Positions 24,289 to 33,223 of a stretch of 44,969 nucleotides of DNA are shown here, one piece after another. A program made the position numbers and the translations under genes. The stretch is taken from positions 1 to 44,969 of the forward strand of contig CAKPZC010000011.1 in assembly GCA_934203355.1 (NCBI GenBank), read 5' to 3'. Origin of the DNA: an uncultured Prevotella sp. (GTDB taxonomy: Bacteria > Bacteroidota > Bacteroidia > Bacteroidales > Bacteroidaceae). The notes beneath the pieces are model-generated. The model did no database searches and was not told the origin of the DNA. It saw nothing but the letters and a program-made list of their open reading frames with translations. Within the stretch, counting starts at the first letter, position 1. Each line of letters starts with the position of its first letter.

Positions 24289-26319
24289 TTATTTGAAGTC
24301 GACACGGTAGGTACATCCGTTGCGCCAATTACTGCAACCGTATGCTGTCTTGCCTTTTATAATAGTTCCTTTGCCACATAAAGGACATGTTGTGCCAATA
24401 ATTGAGTCATCGGCAGAAGTATTATTGTCGGCAGAAGCACTGTTAGTTGCAGTGGTTTTCTTTGGAGCAGTTTTGCGTTTTGTCTTCTTTTTCAGGTCCT
24501 CATCGGTGAGTGTCGTGATGCGTCGGTTGGAGTTGTCGCGCAGCACGTCGTTTACAATTTCAGTGACCTGTTGTTTCAGACCGTTGATAAAGTCGGCAGC
24601 ATCGTCCTTTTTGTGCTCAATGTCGCGCAGACGTTTCTCCCATATACCAGTCAGTTCGCAGCTCTTGAGCAGTTCCTCGTGTATAATGTCAATAAGCTCA
24701 ATGCCAGTGGCTGTGGCTACGAGGTTCTTTCGTTCGCGTCGTATGTAGTGACGCTTAAAGAGAGTCTCGATTATTGAGGCTCTTGACGATGGGCGTCCAA
24801 TGCCGTTCTCTTTGAGTGCGGCACGCAGCGTCTCGTCCTCAACAAACTTTCCGGCTGTCTCCATGGCGCGCAGTAGTGTGGCTTCGGTATAGAATTTTGG
24901 CGGAGTGGTCCATTTCTCTGTTAGGGTGGGGGTGTGAGGACCAGTTTCTCCCTTTATGAATGCCGGCAGAGTGCGTTCCTCGTCGCCACGACGTTCTTCG
25001 TCGTCAGCATTAGCTCCGTTGTTGGAGTTGTTTTGTTGGGCGTAGACAGCGCGCCATCCTGGCGACAGAATCTCCTTGCCGCTCACCTTGAACTCCACAT
25101 CCTCCACCTTGCCGAGCACCGTAGTGGTGGAAATCTTGCAATCGGGATAGAACACGGCTATGAATCGTCGTGCTATGAGGTCGTAAACATTGCGCTCCAT
25201 ATCTGTGAGGCTTGTAGCAGGCACACCAGTGGGTATGATTGCGTGGTGGTCGGTCACCTTTGAAGTGTCGAATACACGTTTCGACTTTGGTAATTTCTTG
25301 CCCATTAGTGGCTGCATAAGTTGCTCGTAGCCCTTCATGCCCGACAAGATGGAAGGACATTTAGGGTAGATGTCGTCGCTGAGGAATTGTGTGTCGACAC
25401 GCGGATATGTAGTGAGTTTGCGCTCGTAGAGAGTCTGTATAAGTTTCAGGGTGGTGTCGGCACTGTAGGAGAATTTGCGGTTGCATTCCACTTGCAGCGA
25501 GGTGAGGTCGAAGAGTCGTGGGGCGAATTCCGTGCCATTCTTCTTCTGCACATCGGTCACGGTGAATGGTTTGTCGGCTATGGTTGCGAAAGCAGCCTCG
25601 CCTTCTTCCTTGGTGGTGAACTTGCCCTTAGTGGCAGTGAATGTGGTGTCGCGGTAGACGGTGGCAAGCACCCAGTAAGGCTCGGGTTCAAAATTGTCGA
25701 TTTCTTTTTGTCGGTTGACGATAAGTGCCAGTGTTGGTGTTTGCACACGTCCGATGGAGAGCACCTGTCGGTTTTGTCCGTATTTCAGAGTGTAGAGTCG
25801 TGTGGCGTTCATTCCGAGCAGCCAGTCGCCGATGGCTCGACTTAGTCCGGCAATGTAGAGCGGCTGGTATTCGCTTTGGTCCTTGAGCGAGTTGAATCCT
25901 TCGCGTATTGCCTCGTCGGTCATTGATGAAATCCAAAGTCGTTTCACGGGGCATTTTGCTCCAGCTTTCTGCATAACCCAGCGCTGAATAAGCTCGCCTT
26001 CCTGTCCGGCATCACCGCAGTTGATGATGCCGTCGGCAGACTGCATAAGACGTTCGATGACTGCAAACTGGCGTTTTATGCCTTCGTCGTCAATAAGTTT
26101 AATACCGAAGCGCGGCGGAATCATCGGCAGAGCCGACAGGCTCCAATGCTTCCACAGGTCGGTGTAGTCGTCGGGCTCTTTCAGCGTACACAGGTGTCCA
26201 AACGTCCATGTCACTTGGTAGCCGTTGCCCTCCATATATCCGGTGTGGGCACTTGTCGCGCCCAATATGCGGGCGATATCCTTTGCGACACTTGGTTTCT
26301 CGGCAATGCAGACAATCAT
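24289..26319 (-). CDS. topB: DNA topoisomerase III
   Basis: A type IA topoisomerase of 676 residues that relaxes negative supercoils and resolves joined DNA molecules. The Toprim domain starts at residue 1 (MIVCIAEKPSVAKDIARIL) and has GDAGQEGELIQRW with the metal-binding acidic residues. The catalytic Tyr305 lies in TTYPRVDTQFL. SIGRVQTPTLALIV and the GIGRPSSRASIIETL motif belong to the conserved core. The C-terminus carries a Lys/Thr/Ala-rich linker and one zinc-ribbon (CPLCGKGTIIKGKTAYGCSN, then GC). The porE-like gene follows after 17 bp, so both are probably transcribed together from the promoter near 26380. Confidence 0.95.
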   Translation of the reverse strand: MIVCIAEKPSVAKDIARILGATSAHTGYMEGNGYQVTWTFGHLCTLKEPDDYTDLWKHWSLSALPMIPPRFGIKLIDDEGIKRQFAVIERLMQSADGIINCGDAGQEGELIQRWVMQKAGAKCPVKRLWISSMTDEAIREGFNSLKDQSEYQPLYIAGLSRAIGDWLLGMNATRLYTLKYGQNRQVLSIGRVQTPTLALIVNRQKEIDNFEPEPYWVLATVYRDTTFTATKGKFTTKEEGEAAFATIADKPFTVTDVQKKNGTEFAPRLFDLTSLQVECNRKFSYSADTTLKLIQTLYERKLTTYPRVDTQFLSDDIYPKCPSILSGMKGYEQLMQPLMGKKLPKSKRVFDTSKVTDHHAIIPTGVPATSLTDMERNVYDLIARRFIAVFYPDCKISTTTVLGKVEDVEFKVSGKEILSPGWRAVYAQQNNSNNGANADDEERRGDEERTLPAFIKGETGPHTPTLTEKWTTPPKFYTEATLLRAMETAGKFVEDETLRAALKENGIGRPSSRASIIETLFKRHYIRRERKNLVATATGIELIDIIHEELLKSCELTGIWEKRLRDIEHKKDDAADFINGLKQQVTEIVNDVLRDNSNRRITTLTDEDLKKKTKRKTAPKKTTATNSASADNNTSADDSIIGTTCPLCGKGTIIKGKTAYGCSNWRNGCTYRVDFK

Positions 26320-26379
26320 TATATTTTGCTATTATTTATTATTTACTGAACTTGCAAATCGCTTATTGATTAAATGGTG

Positions 26380-26387
26380 CAAAGTTA
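26380..26387 (-). promoter_or_regulatory. -7 promoter element of topB
   Basis: TAACTTTG on the minus strand fits TAnnTTTG, 61 bp before the topB start. It is divergent from the purT promoter about 95 bp away. Confidence 0.5.
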
Positions 26388-26455
26388 ACTATAATTTTGT
26401 TATTATGGAATTTTTCAATCAATTTCTTGTTTATGCGCTTTATCCGTATGAAAAA

Positions 26456-26487
26456 TTTGCCTGAACAAAATAAAAGTATTAGCTTTG
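26456..26487 (+). promoter_or_regulatory. Promoter of the purT operon
   Basis: -33 TTTG (26456-26459) and -7 TAGCTTTG (26480-26487) are spaced by 20 bp, the Bacteroidetes optimum. The ATG of purT is 22 bp after the -7 box, which rules out the longer open frame starting at 26485. Confidence 0.75.
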
Positions 26488-26508
26488 CATTATCTTTTTA
26501 TTGATAAC

Positions 26509-27690
26509 ATGAAGAAAATATTGTTGTTAGGTTCAGGCGAATTAGGCAAGGAATTTGTCATCGCCGCAAAGCGTGCAGGACAATATGTTGTTGCATGCGA
26601 CAGATACGAGGGTGCTCCGGCAATGCAGGTTGCCGACGAGTGCGAAGTGTTCAACATGCTCGATGGCGACGCCTTGACAGCTGTTGTGGAGCGTCATCGC
26701 CCCGATATAATCGTGCCTGAGATTGAGGCAATACGTACAGAGCGTCTTTTCGACTTCGAGAAGGAGGGCATACAGGTGGTGCCGAGTGCCAGAGCCGTGA
26801 ACTACACAATGAACCGCAAGGCAATACGCGATCTTGCCGCCAAGGAATTAGGTCTGCGTACTGCCAAATATTTCTATGCCACAACCCTTGAGCAGTTGCG
26901 CGAACATTCTAAGGAGATAGGTTTCCCGTGTGTCATCAAGCCGCTTATGTCGTCGTCGGGTCACGGACAGAGCATCGTTCGCTCATCGGAGGAGCTCGAA
27001 AAAGCATTCAACGACGCTATGGAAGGAAGCCGTGGCGACGTGAAGGAGATAATCATTGAGGAATTCATACATTTCGACTCGGAGTTCACACTGCTCACAG
27101 TGACACAAAAGGACGGTCCGACATTGTTCTGCCCCCCGATTGGTCATGTGCAGAAGGGTGGCGACTATCGTGAGAGCTGGCAGCCGTTCCAGTTGCCCGA
27201 GGACGAACTGCACAAGGCAGAGGACATGGCAGAGAAGGTGACAAAGGCACTTACTGGAGCCGGTTTGTGGGGAGTAGAGTTCTTCCTGACAAAGCAGGGT
27301 GAAGTGATATTCTCGGAACTTTCGCCGCGTCCGCACGACACTGGTATGGTGACACTTGGTCACACAACCAACCTCTCGGAGTTTGAACTTCATTTCCGTG
27401 CTGTGATGGGATTGCCTATCGCCGGAATACACTTGGAGCACGCTGGAGCCAGTGCTGTGGTGTTATCGCCAAGCGAGACCAACAAACCGTTGCCCTATAA
27501 CTTCATTGACGCTCTGAAGGAAGACCATACACGTGTGCGCATCTTCGGCAAGAAGGAGGCTCATGTAGGACGCCGCATGGGTGTAGTGTTATGCTATGGC
27601 GAGCCCACCGACGACACAACACCGCTGCGCGACAAAGCTAAGCGTCTTGCCAAGACGGTACTCGGAACCGATCCGTACATGGAGAAATAA
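26509..27690 (+). CDS. purT: Formate-dependent phosphoribosylglycinamide formyltransferase
   Basis: PurT (GAR transformylase 2) makes formyl-GAR from GAR, formate and ATP in purine synthesis; it is an ATP-grasp enzyme of the cytoplasm. 393 residues from ATG 26509, matching the usual length of about 392. The N-terminal domain has [20 protein letters not shown] and [10 protein letters not shown]. The ATP-grasp part has [15 protein letters not shown] (phosphate loop) and [16 protein letters not shown] (metal-binding Glu region). The C-terminal domain has [16 protein letters not shown]. It is the first gene of a unit in which the next gene starts on its last base, so it is co-transcribed with sugar-modifying genes, which is an uncommon setting. 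Confidence 0.97.
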   Translation: MKKILLLGSGELGKEFVIAAKRAGQYVVACDRYEGAPAMQVADECEVFNMLDGDALTAVVERHRPDIIVPEIEAIRTERLFDFEKEGIQVVPSARAVNYTMNRKAIRDLAAKELGLRTAKYFYATTLEQLREHSKEIGFPCVIKPLMSSSGHGQSIVRSSEELEKAFNDAMEGSRGDVKEIIIEEFIHFDSEFTLLTVTQKDGPTLFCPPIGHVQKGGDYRESWQPFQLPEDELHKAEDMAEKVTKALTGAGLWGVEFFLTKQGEVIFSELSPRPHDTGMVTLGHTTNLSEFELHFRAVMGLPIAGIHLEHAGASAVVLSPSETNKPLPYNFIDALKEDHTRVRIFGKKEAHVGRRMGVVLCYGEPTDDTTPLRDKAKRLAKTVLGTDPYMEK

Positions 27691-28778
27691 TGAGCAATAA
27701 TATCCTAAAGAAGGACAATACAAACAGGATTCGCACTCTACAAGGAGCGCGTTTCCTGTTTGTCGTTTTTATATACTTGAGTCATTGCGTGACATCAAAT
27801 GTCGTGAAGCCTTTTGATTTTGGCGGCGACTGTGGAGTGGCGTTCTTTTTCACACTCAGTGGTTTTGTGCTCTCGTGGGGATATGGACCGATGGTAAGTC
27901 GTGGTGAATTTGCATCTAAGCAGTTCTTTTGGCGGCATTTCTGGCGGCTCTATCCCTTGCATCTATTGCTTTTTGTAGCAATGTTGCTGCTTGATATGCG
28001 CATAGGTGCCACTTATGATTGGCAGCAGTTGACAGCCTCGCTGTTGCTTGTGCAGTCGTGGATACCGTCTAATCACACTCTCTACAATGTCAATCCGGTG
28101 GCATGGTTTCTCTGCGACACCCTCTTTTTCTATATCATATTCAAGTGGGTATACAACTATATAATGTCGACCGCCTTGCGCGTGTTGATAGGTATATTTG
28201 TTGTGTTTGCAGTTTTGTATTTGGCGGTGGCAGCGCAGGTGCCTCACGACATGGTGAACTGCACACTTTATGCCAATCCTTTGTTGAGAACTGTTGATTT
28301 TGCGCTCGGTGTAATGGCCTACCGCATCTACAAGAACCTCAGTTTTAAGCATTTCAAGCCATGCCAGCATGTGGGAATCGTCGTGTTGCCTTGCAGTGTT
28401 TTAGTCGGTGCTATGTTGTTTGGCATCTATCAGTTGCTTGATGGAAATGGTTGTCGGGCTGTGGCATTGTTTTGGCCAGTAATGCCAGTATTCGTTGTGA
28501 CACTTGTTGCTATTGACGGCAAACACAACCTTATGTCACGTATGTTGTCGTCGCCTATGATGAGATGGCTTGGCAGCATTAGTTTCGAATTGTTCATGGT
28601 GCATCTGCTTGCCATGAGGCTCACTGCCCATTTCTTCAGTGTTGGCATTTCGCTTGAGAACGACATCGTTTACTTTGCAGTGGCGTTTGTTGTGGCAGTG
28701 ATTATGGCATGGATGCTGCATATGGGTTTTGTAAAACCCATAACCAATGTAATAAACCGTAAAATATTGCGTTCTTAA
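27690..28778 (+). CDS. Membrane O-acyltransferase (acyltransferase 3 family)
   Basis: A 362-residue multi-pass protein of the acyltransferase-3 / OafA-like family, which moves acyl groups, usually acetyl, onto sugars of surface glycans at the inner membrane. The N-terminal RIRTLQGARFLFVVFIYLSH has the Arg and the His that mark the family's first helix, followed by FFFTLSGFVLSWGYG. Around ten hydrophobic helices follow, ending in AWMLHMGFVKPITNVI. There is no periplasmic SGNH domain, unlike OafA itself. It overlaps purT by one base (TAATG) and is 21 bp before the sugar ketoisomerase gene, so it probably decorates the glycan made with the products of the next genes. Confidence 0.85.
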   Translation: MSNNILKKDNTNRIRTLQGARFLFVVFIYLSHCVTSNVVKPFDFGGDCGVAFFFTLSGFVLSWGYGPMVSRGEFASKQFFWRHFWRLYPLHLLLFVAMLLLDMRIGATYDWQQLTASLLLVQSWIPSNHTLYNVNPVAWFLCDTLFFYIIFKWVYNYIMSTALRVLIGIFVVFAVLYLAVAAQVPHDMVNCTLYANPLLRTVDFALGVMAYRIYKNLSFKHFKPCQHVGIVVLPCSVLVGAMLFGIYQLLDGNGCRAVALFWPVMPVFVVTLVAIDGKHNLMSRMLSSPMMRWLGSISFELFMVHLLAMRLTAHFFSVGISLENDIVYFAVAFVVAVIMAWMLHMGFVKPITNVINRKILRS

Positions 28779-28799
28779 AATATAAAGACATTACTTAAT

Positions 28800-29216
28800 A
28801 TGGACAGCAAACACTATTCGTTAATAACCCTACCTAAGATATTCGATCCACGAGGCAACCTCACTGTGGCTGAGAGTATGAAACAGGTGCCGTTCGACGT
28901 GCGTCGGGTATATTGGACCTACGATGTGCCGTCGGGCGAGAGCCGTGGCGGTCATGCTCATCGCCAATGCCGCGAACTCATAATTGCCATAAGTGGCTCG
29001 TTCACAGTAACTATAGACAACGTAAAGGAAAAACAGTCGTTCCACCTTAATCACCCATGGCAAGGACTTCTTGTGGAGACAGGGGTGTGGCGCACGCTCG
29101 ACGACTTCTCGTCGGGAGCCGTATGCCTTGTGCTGGCAAGCGACCCATTTGAGGAGGCTGACTACATAAGGGAGTATGACGAGTATCTGGAATATATGAA
29201 GGATAAGGAGAAATGA
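28800..29216 (+). CDS. FdtA-like dTDP-sugar 3,4-ketoisomerase (WxcM-like cupin)
   Basis: 138 residues, a single cupin domain of the WxcM/FdtA family. FdtA turns dTDP-4-keto-6-deoxyglucose into the 3-keto isomer, the step before 3-amination. The sequence has the family pattern FDPRGNLTVAE at the start, RVYWTYDVPSGESRGGHAHR with the catalytic His pair, QCRELIIAISGSFTVTID, and FHLNHPWQGLLVETGVWRTL. The gene overlaps the aminotransferase start by 4 bp (ATGA at 29213-29216), as expected for consecutive steps. FdtA and QdtA differ only in product stereochemistry at C4, which cannot be decided from this sequence. Confidence 0.88.
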   Translation: MDSKHYSLITLPKIFDPRGNLTVAESMKQVPFDVRRVYWTYDVPSGESRGGHAHRQCRELIIAISGSFTVTIDNVKEKQSFHLNHPWQGLLVETGVWRTLDDFSSGAVCLVLASDPFEEADYIREYDEYLEYMKDKEK

Positions 29217-30331
29217 TAGAACTTGTAAATCTGAAGAAGATAAACGCCATGCACGCCAACGAGATACACAATGCTGTGGACAAAGTAGTCGACAGCGGAT
29301 GGTATCTGAAAGGGAATGCCACGGAGTGTTTCGAGCATGACTATGCTGCATACATAGGCACACGCCATTGCGTGGCTTGTGGTAATGGACTCGACGCTCT
29401 GACGCTTATCTTGCGTGCTTATATTGAAATGGGGGTAATGAGCGAAGGCGACGAGGTGATAGTCCCTGCCAATACGTATATAGCCTCCATTATTGCTGTG
29501 TCGCGCTGCGGTCTAAAACCCGTACTTGTGGAACCGCGTGTGGACACTCTCCAAATCGATGATAGCCTGATTGAACAGGCACTGACGCCACGCACACGAG
29601 GTGTAATGATTGTACATATGTATGGTTGTTGCGCCTACACCGACCGTATTGGTGATGTGTGCCGACGCCATGGATTGAAGCTTATCGAGGACAACGCTCA
29701 GGCTCATGGATGTATATATATAAGGGAGAGCGACGGAAAGAAAATAAAGACGGGTGCTCTTGGCGACGCAGCCGGACATAGTTTCTATCCTACGAAGAAT
29801 CTTGGTGCTCTTGGTGATGGAGGTGCCGTCACAACCGACGACATGCAGCTTGCCGACATGGTGCGTGCCTTGGGCAATTATGGGTCAGAACGAAAGTATG
29901 TGTTCTCGCATGTTGGTGTCAACTCGCGTATGGACGAGTTGCAGGCTGCGGTGCTCGGTGTGAAACTGAAGTATCTTGACGAAGAGAACAAACGACGTCG
30001 CGAGAATGCACATTATTATATAAGGTATATCAGCAATCCAGCTATAGTAGTGCCGTCGGAGGACTATTGGCAGAAGAGTGTGTTCCATATTTTCCCGTTG
30101 CTCTCGTCACATCGCGACGAACTTAAGCAATATTTGTTTGAGAATGGTGTGCAGACCGACATCCACTATCCTATACCACCGCACCAGCAACGTGCCTACA
30201 ATGAGTGGAACGTTATGCAACTGCCAATAACAGAGCGGATACACCGCGAGGAACTCAGTCTGCCAGTGAGCCAGGTAGTGACTGATGAGGAACGTGAATA
30301 TATAGTAGATATTATCAACAAATTCAAGTAA
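29213..30331 (+). CDS. DegT/DnrJ/EryC1/StrS sugar aminotransferase (FdtB-like)
   Basis: A PLP-dependent nucleotide-sugar aminotransferase of 372 residues. Lys195 in FYPTKNLGALGDGGAV is the PLP-binding residue. GNGLDALTLILRAY and GDEVIVPANTYIASI belong to the cofactor-binding core, and LIEDNAQAHGC holds the Asp that pairs with the PLP nitrogen. The preceding gene encodes the 3,4-ketoisomerase, so the likely reaction is amination at C3 of a dTDP-3-keto-6-deoxyhexose, as FdtB or QdtB does. It overlaps the upstream gene by 4 bp and the downstream acyltransferase by 1 bp. Confidence 0.92.
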   Translation: MIELVNLKKINAMHANEIHNAVDKVVDSGWYLKGNATECFEHDYAAYIGTRHCVACGNGLDALTLILRAYIEMGVMSEGDEVIVPANTYIASIIAVSRCGLKPVLVEPRVDTLQIDDSLIEQALTPRTRGVMIVHMYGCCAYTDRIGDVCRRHGLKLIEDNAQAHGCIYIRESDGKKIKTGALGDAAGHSFYPTKNLGALGDGGAVTTDDMQLADMVRALGNYGSERKYVFSHVGVNSRMDELQAAVLGVKLKYLDEENKRRRENAHYYIRYISNPAIVVPSEDYWQKSVFHIFPLLSSHRDELKQYLFENGVQTDIHYPIPPHQQRAYNEWNVMQLPITERIHREELSLPVSQVVTDEEREYIVDIINKFK

Positions 30332-31269
30332 TGACAATCAACGAAGTAACCGAGCAGGAATATACCCTACAATTCCAGCATCATCCGCATGTGTTCAACA
30401 CAACAGCCTTTGCACAGTTGAATGCCCACAAGGCGGAAGCCGTGCACTACCTACATTTTGTTGACGATAAGGGTAAGGTGCGTTTCGGAATTATACTCGG
30501 CGAGCGTGGCGGTAAGTTGCTCACGCCGTTTTCTGCTCCTTTCGGCGGACTATCAGCCAAACATGGGCATAGGTTTGAGTATGTAGACAAGGCTGTCGAC
30601 GCTCTGTGTCGTTATGCAAAGAATGTGGGGATGGATATACGTGTTGTGTTGCCACCTCAATTCTATGATTCGAGTTTTATTGCCGAGTGCATAAATGTGC
30701 TGTCACGACGTGCTGAGTTGCAATATATCGACCTCAACTACTACTTCCCCATGTCGAAATTTACTGCTTATGAGGATTGTCTTGAGCGCAACGCACGCAA
30801 GAACTTAAGGCGTGCGGTAGGTTCTGGATTTGAGTTTGTTGTAGTGCAGCCAGATGATATCGACGGTATTCGTCGTGCCTACGACATCATACGTCGCAAC
30901 CGCGAGGAGCATGGCTATCCATTACGTATGAGTCTACAGGATGTTGAGGCTACGATAAAAGTTGTATCAGCCGATTTCTTCTTGCTAAGACATGAAGGTG
31001 AGGAGGTAGCAGCCGCACAGGTGTTTCATGTGGCTGATGGCATAGCCCAGGTAATTTATTGGGGCGACCTTAGGGCATATTCTGCATTGCGTCCGATGAA
31101 TTATCTTGCCTACCGTGTGTTTGCTCATTATTATCGTGAGGGATTGCGCTTTCTTGATATCGGACCCTCAACCGAGGACGGTGTGCCAAACTATGGACTG
31201 TGTGATTTCAAGACAGGCATAGGCTGTGATGTTGTGCCTAAGTTTGTGTTTGAAATAAAAGGGCGATAA
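30331..31269 (+). CDS. FemAB/GNAT-like acyltransferase
   Basis: 312 residues, with the two-GNAT-fold look of FemAB-like proteins (Acetyltransf_6 type). The N-terminal half has GKVRFGIILGERGGKLLTPF and APFGGLSAKHGH. The C-terminal half has NARKNLRRAVGSGFEFVVVQ, YDIIRRNREEHGYPLRMS, EEVAAAQVFHV and YRVFAHYYREGLRFLDIGPS. Such proteins transfer amino-acyl or acyl groups to amines. Its overlap with the aminotransferase gene suggests that it N-acylates the new amino sugar, in place of the hexapeptide-repeat FdtC or QdtC acetyltransferase found in characterised pathways; this is inference. It is the last gene of the operon, followed by a strong terminator. Confidence 0.75.
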   Translation: MTINEVTEQEYTLQFQHHPHVFNTTAFAQLNAHKAEAVHYLHFVDDKGKVRFGIILGERGGKLLTPFSAPFGGLSAKHGHRFEYVDKAVDALCRYAKNVGMDIRVVLPPQFYDSSFIAECINVLSRRAELQYIDLNYYFPMSKFTAYEDCLERNARKNLRRAVGSGFEFVVVQPDDIDGIRRAYDIIRRNREEHGYPLRMSLQDVEATIKVVSADFFLLRHEGEEVAAAQVFHVADGIAQVIYWGDLRAYSALRPMNYLAYRVFAHYYREGLRFLDIGPSTEDGVPNYGLCDFKTGIGCDVVPKFVFEIKGR

Positions 31270-31308
31270 ACTCAACGCTTTTAAAAGCCGATTTTTTATA
31301 CATCATAA

Positions 31309-31368
31309 AGAGGGTAAAGTCAAAACTCATACAAAAGCGGGCTTTGTATGAGTTTCGACACACCCTCT
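31309..31368. terminator. Large two-tier hairpin between convergent genes
   Basis: Outer arms AGAGGGT (31309-31315) and ACCCTCT (31362-31368) enclose inner arms AAACTCATACAAA (31323-31335) and TTTGTATGAGTTT (31343-31355), with GC/GC next to the loop. It lies between the end of the glycan operon and the end of the ClC gene and could stop both. Confidence 0.75.
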
Positions 31369-31411
31369 ACCTTATTATTTGTGTTTTATACAAATAGTCT
31401 GTTAAAAACAA

Positions 31412-33223
31412 TTACTCGTTGGAGAAGTCAGCCACCATTTTGCGGTACATGCTATATGCGCGTGAGCGAGAGATATAGCCAGTGATATGTCCGGCAGTGT
31501 TGACAACGGGTAGATAGTGTGTGCCTTTAAGGTCGAACTTGCGCATCACTTCCTCCATAGGGTCGTTGATGCCCACCTGTGCAGTAATAGGTTGCATGAG
31601 TTGTCTTACACAGAATTTGTTGTAGAGTTCGGCGCGGAACATCACGTGGCGTATCTTTGTAATGTCGATTTCTCCAAGAATCGAACCTGCCGCGTCGAGC
31701 ACCGGAATGAAGCTTGTTTGGCTCTTTGAGATGGCATTGACAAGTTTGCCTAGTGGCATGTCTGGGTCTACGGCAGTGTAGTCGTGTTCAATCACGCTGT
31801 CCATGCTCATAAGTGTGAGCACTGATTTGTCGGTGTGGTGGGTTACGAGTTTGCCCTCGCGAGCGAGTCGCATGGCATAAATGCTGTGAGGCTCGAAGAT
31901 GCTTATTGTCATCACCGAACTGACAGCTACAATCATCAGTGGCATGAAAAGGTCGTAGCCGTTAGTTATCTCGGCAATGAGGAATATGCCTGTGAGAGGT
32001 GCGTGCATAACTCCAGCCATCACTCCCGCCATTCCGAGCAGCGTGAAGTTTTTCTCGGGAATGTATACGCCCACTTGATATATGTTCCACAGTCGGGCGA
32101 AAAGGAATCCACTGAATGCTCCTACGAACAGCGATGGAGCGAACGTTCCACCACATCCTCCACCGCCGTTGGTGGCAGCTGTGGCGAATGTCTTGGTTAG
32201 AATCACCAGTGCTATATAGAGTATGAGCAGGCTTCCGTGACCAGCGAAAAGTGAGCTACGCAGCAGTTCGTTCCAATCAGCCTCGCTCATGCCGTTGAGC
32301 AAGATGTTTATGGCAGAGTAGCCTTCGCCATAGAGTACAGGGAAAAGGAATATGAGCGAGCTGAGTATTACACCGCCAAGAGCAAGTTTGCCGTAGCGGT
32401 GCTGCTTGAGTTTGGCGAACACACCCTCGAATGCCGACATGGAGCGAATGAAGTAGAGGCTTACCAGTCCGCAGGCTATACCCAAGATGATGCTTGCCGG
32501 TATACGTTCCACTATCCAAGCCCCGTCGAGGTGGAAGTTGAACAGCGAGTCGCTGCCCATAAACACATATGTGAAGCAAGTGGCTGTGACGGCTGCCGTG
32601 AGTATAGGCAAGAGCGACGCCATGCTGAGGTCGACCATGAGCACTTCGAGTGTGAACACGAGTCCGGCTATTGGAGCCTTGAAGATTCCGGCTATTGCAG
32701 CAGCTGCTCCACATCCCACGAGCAACATGAGTGTCTTTTTGTCCATGCGGAATAGCTGTCCAAGGTTGGAGCCGATGGCAGAGCCAGTCAACACGATAGG
32801 AGCCTCGGCACCCACAGAGCCACCAAAGCCGATGGTAATAGCCGAGGCAATGACCGAAGTCCAGCAGTTGTGGCCTTTCAGTCGCGAGTTTTTCGACGAT
32901 ATGGCATACAAGATGCGCGTGATACCGTGTGAGATATTATCCTTCACTACGTATTTCACAAACATCGATGTGAGGAATATGCCCACTACCGGGAACATGA
33001 GATAGAGCCAGTTGAAAGAATTGGCATGGAATTGTGATGTGAGTAGTTGTTGTATCTCATGTATGATGGAGTGCAATATGAAGGCTGCCACCGACGCGAA
33101 GAATCCTATGAAAAGTGCGAGTATGATGGTAGCCTGCCTGTCGGAAAGGTGCTTGATGCGCCATTGGTAGAGTTTCAGTTCTACTCTCCGAACGGTTGAG
33201 GTGTTGGAATTAGTCTGTTCCAT
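31412..33223 (-). CDS. ClC family chloride channel/transporter with CBS pair
   Basis: A 603-residue anion channel or Cl-/H+ exchanger of the inner membrane. About 18 helices fill residues 30-440. The gating glutamate is Glu140 in GGSVGAEAPIV, where many ClCs have GREGP; the C-terminal pore motif is GGGCGGTFAPSLFVG. Two CBS domains follow (about 455-515, DPDMPLGKLVNAISKSQTSF; and 520-590, MQPITAQVGINDPMEEVMRK) and may bind adenosine nucleotides to set activity. The N-terminus is cytoplasmic, with KLYQWRIKHLSDRQ. The gene starts right after the stop of sua5, so the two are one transcript. Channel versus exchanger cannot be decided safely from the motifs read. Confidence 0.93.
   Translation of the reverse strand: MEQTNSNTSTVRRVELKLYQWRIKHLSDRQATIILALFIGFFASVAAFILHSIIHEIQQLLTSQFHANSFNWLYLMFPVVGIFLTSMFVKYVVKDNISHGITRILYAISSKNSRLKGHNCWTSVIASAITIGFGGSVGAEAPIVLTGSAIGSNLGQLFRMDKKTLMLLVGCGAAAAIAGIFKAPIAGLVFTLEVLMVDLSMASLLPILTAAVTATCFTYVFMGSDSLFNFHLDGAWIVERIPASIILGIACGLVSLYFIRSMSAFEGVFAKLKQHRYGKLALGGVILSSLIFLFPVLYGEGYSAINILLNGMSEADWNELLRSSLFAGHGSLLILYIALVILTKTFATAATNGGGGCGGTFAPSLFVGAFSGFLFARLWNIYQVGVYIPEKNFTLLGMAGVMAGVMHAPLTGIFLIAEITNGYDLFMPLMIVAVSSVMTISIFEPHSIYAMRLAREGKLVTHHTDKSVLTLMSMDSVIEHDYTAVDPDMPLGKLVNAISKSQTSFIPVLDAAGSILGEIDITKIRHVMFRAELYNKFCVRQLMQPITAQVGINDPMEEVMRKFDLKGTHYLPVVNTAGHITGYISRSRAYSMYRKMVADFSNE

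Noticed and set aside
24272..24328. Longer start of the PorE-like protein inside topB
   Set aside because: It would put a polar stretch before the lipoprotein signal; GTG 24271 gives a normal signal peptide.
26509..31269. N-formyl sugar synthesis using PurT as the formyl donor
   Set aside because: Known sugar N-formyltransferases use N10-formyl-tetrahydrofolate and belong to a different fold; PurT acts on GAR, and no such formyltransferase is present in the operon.
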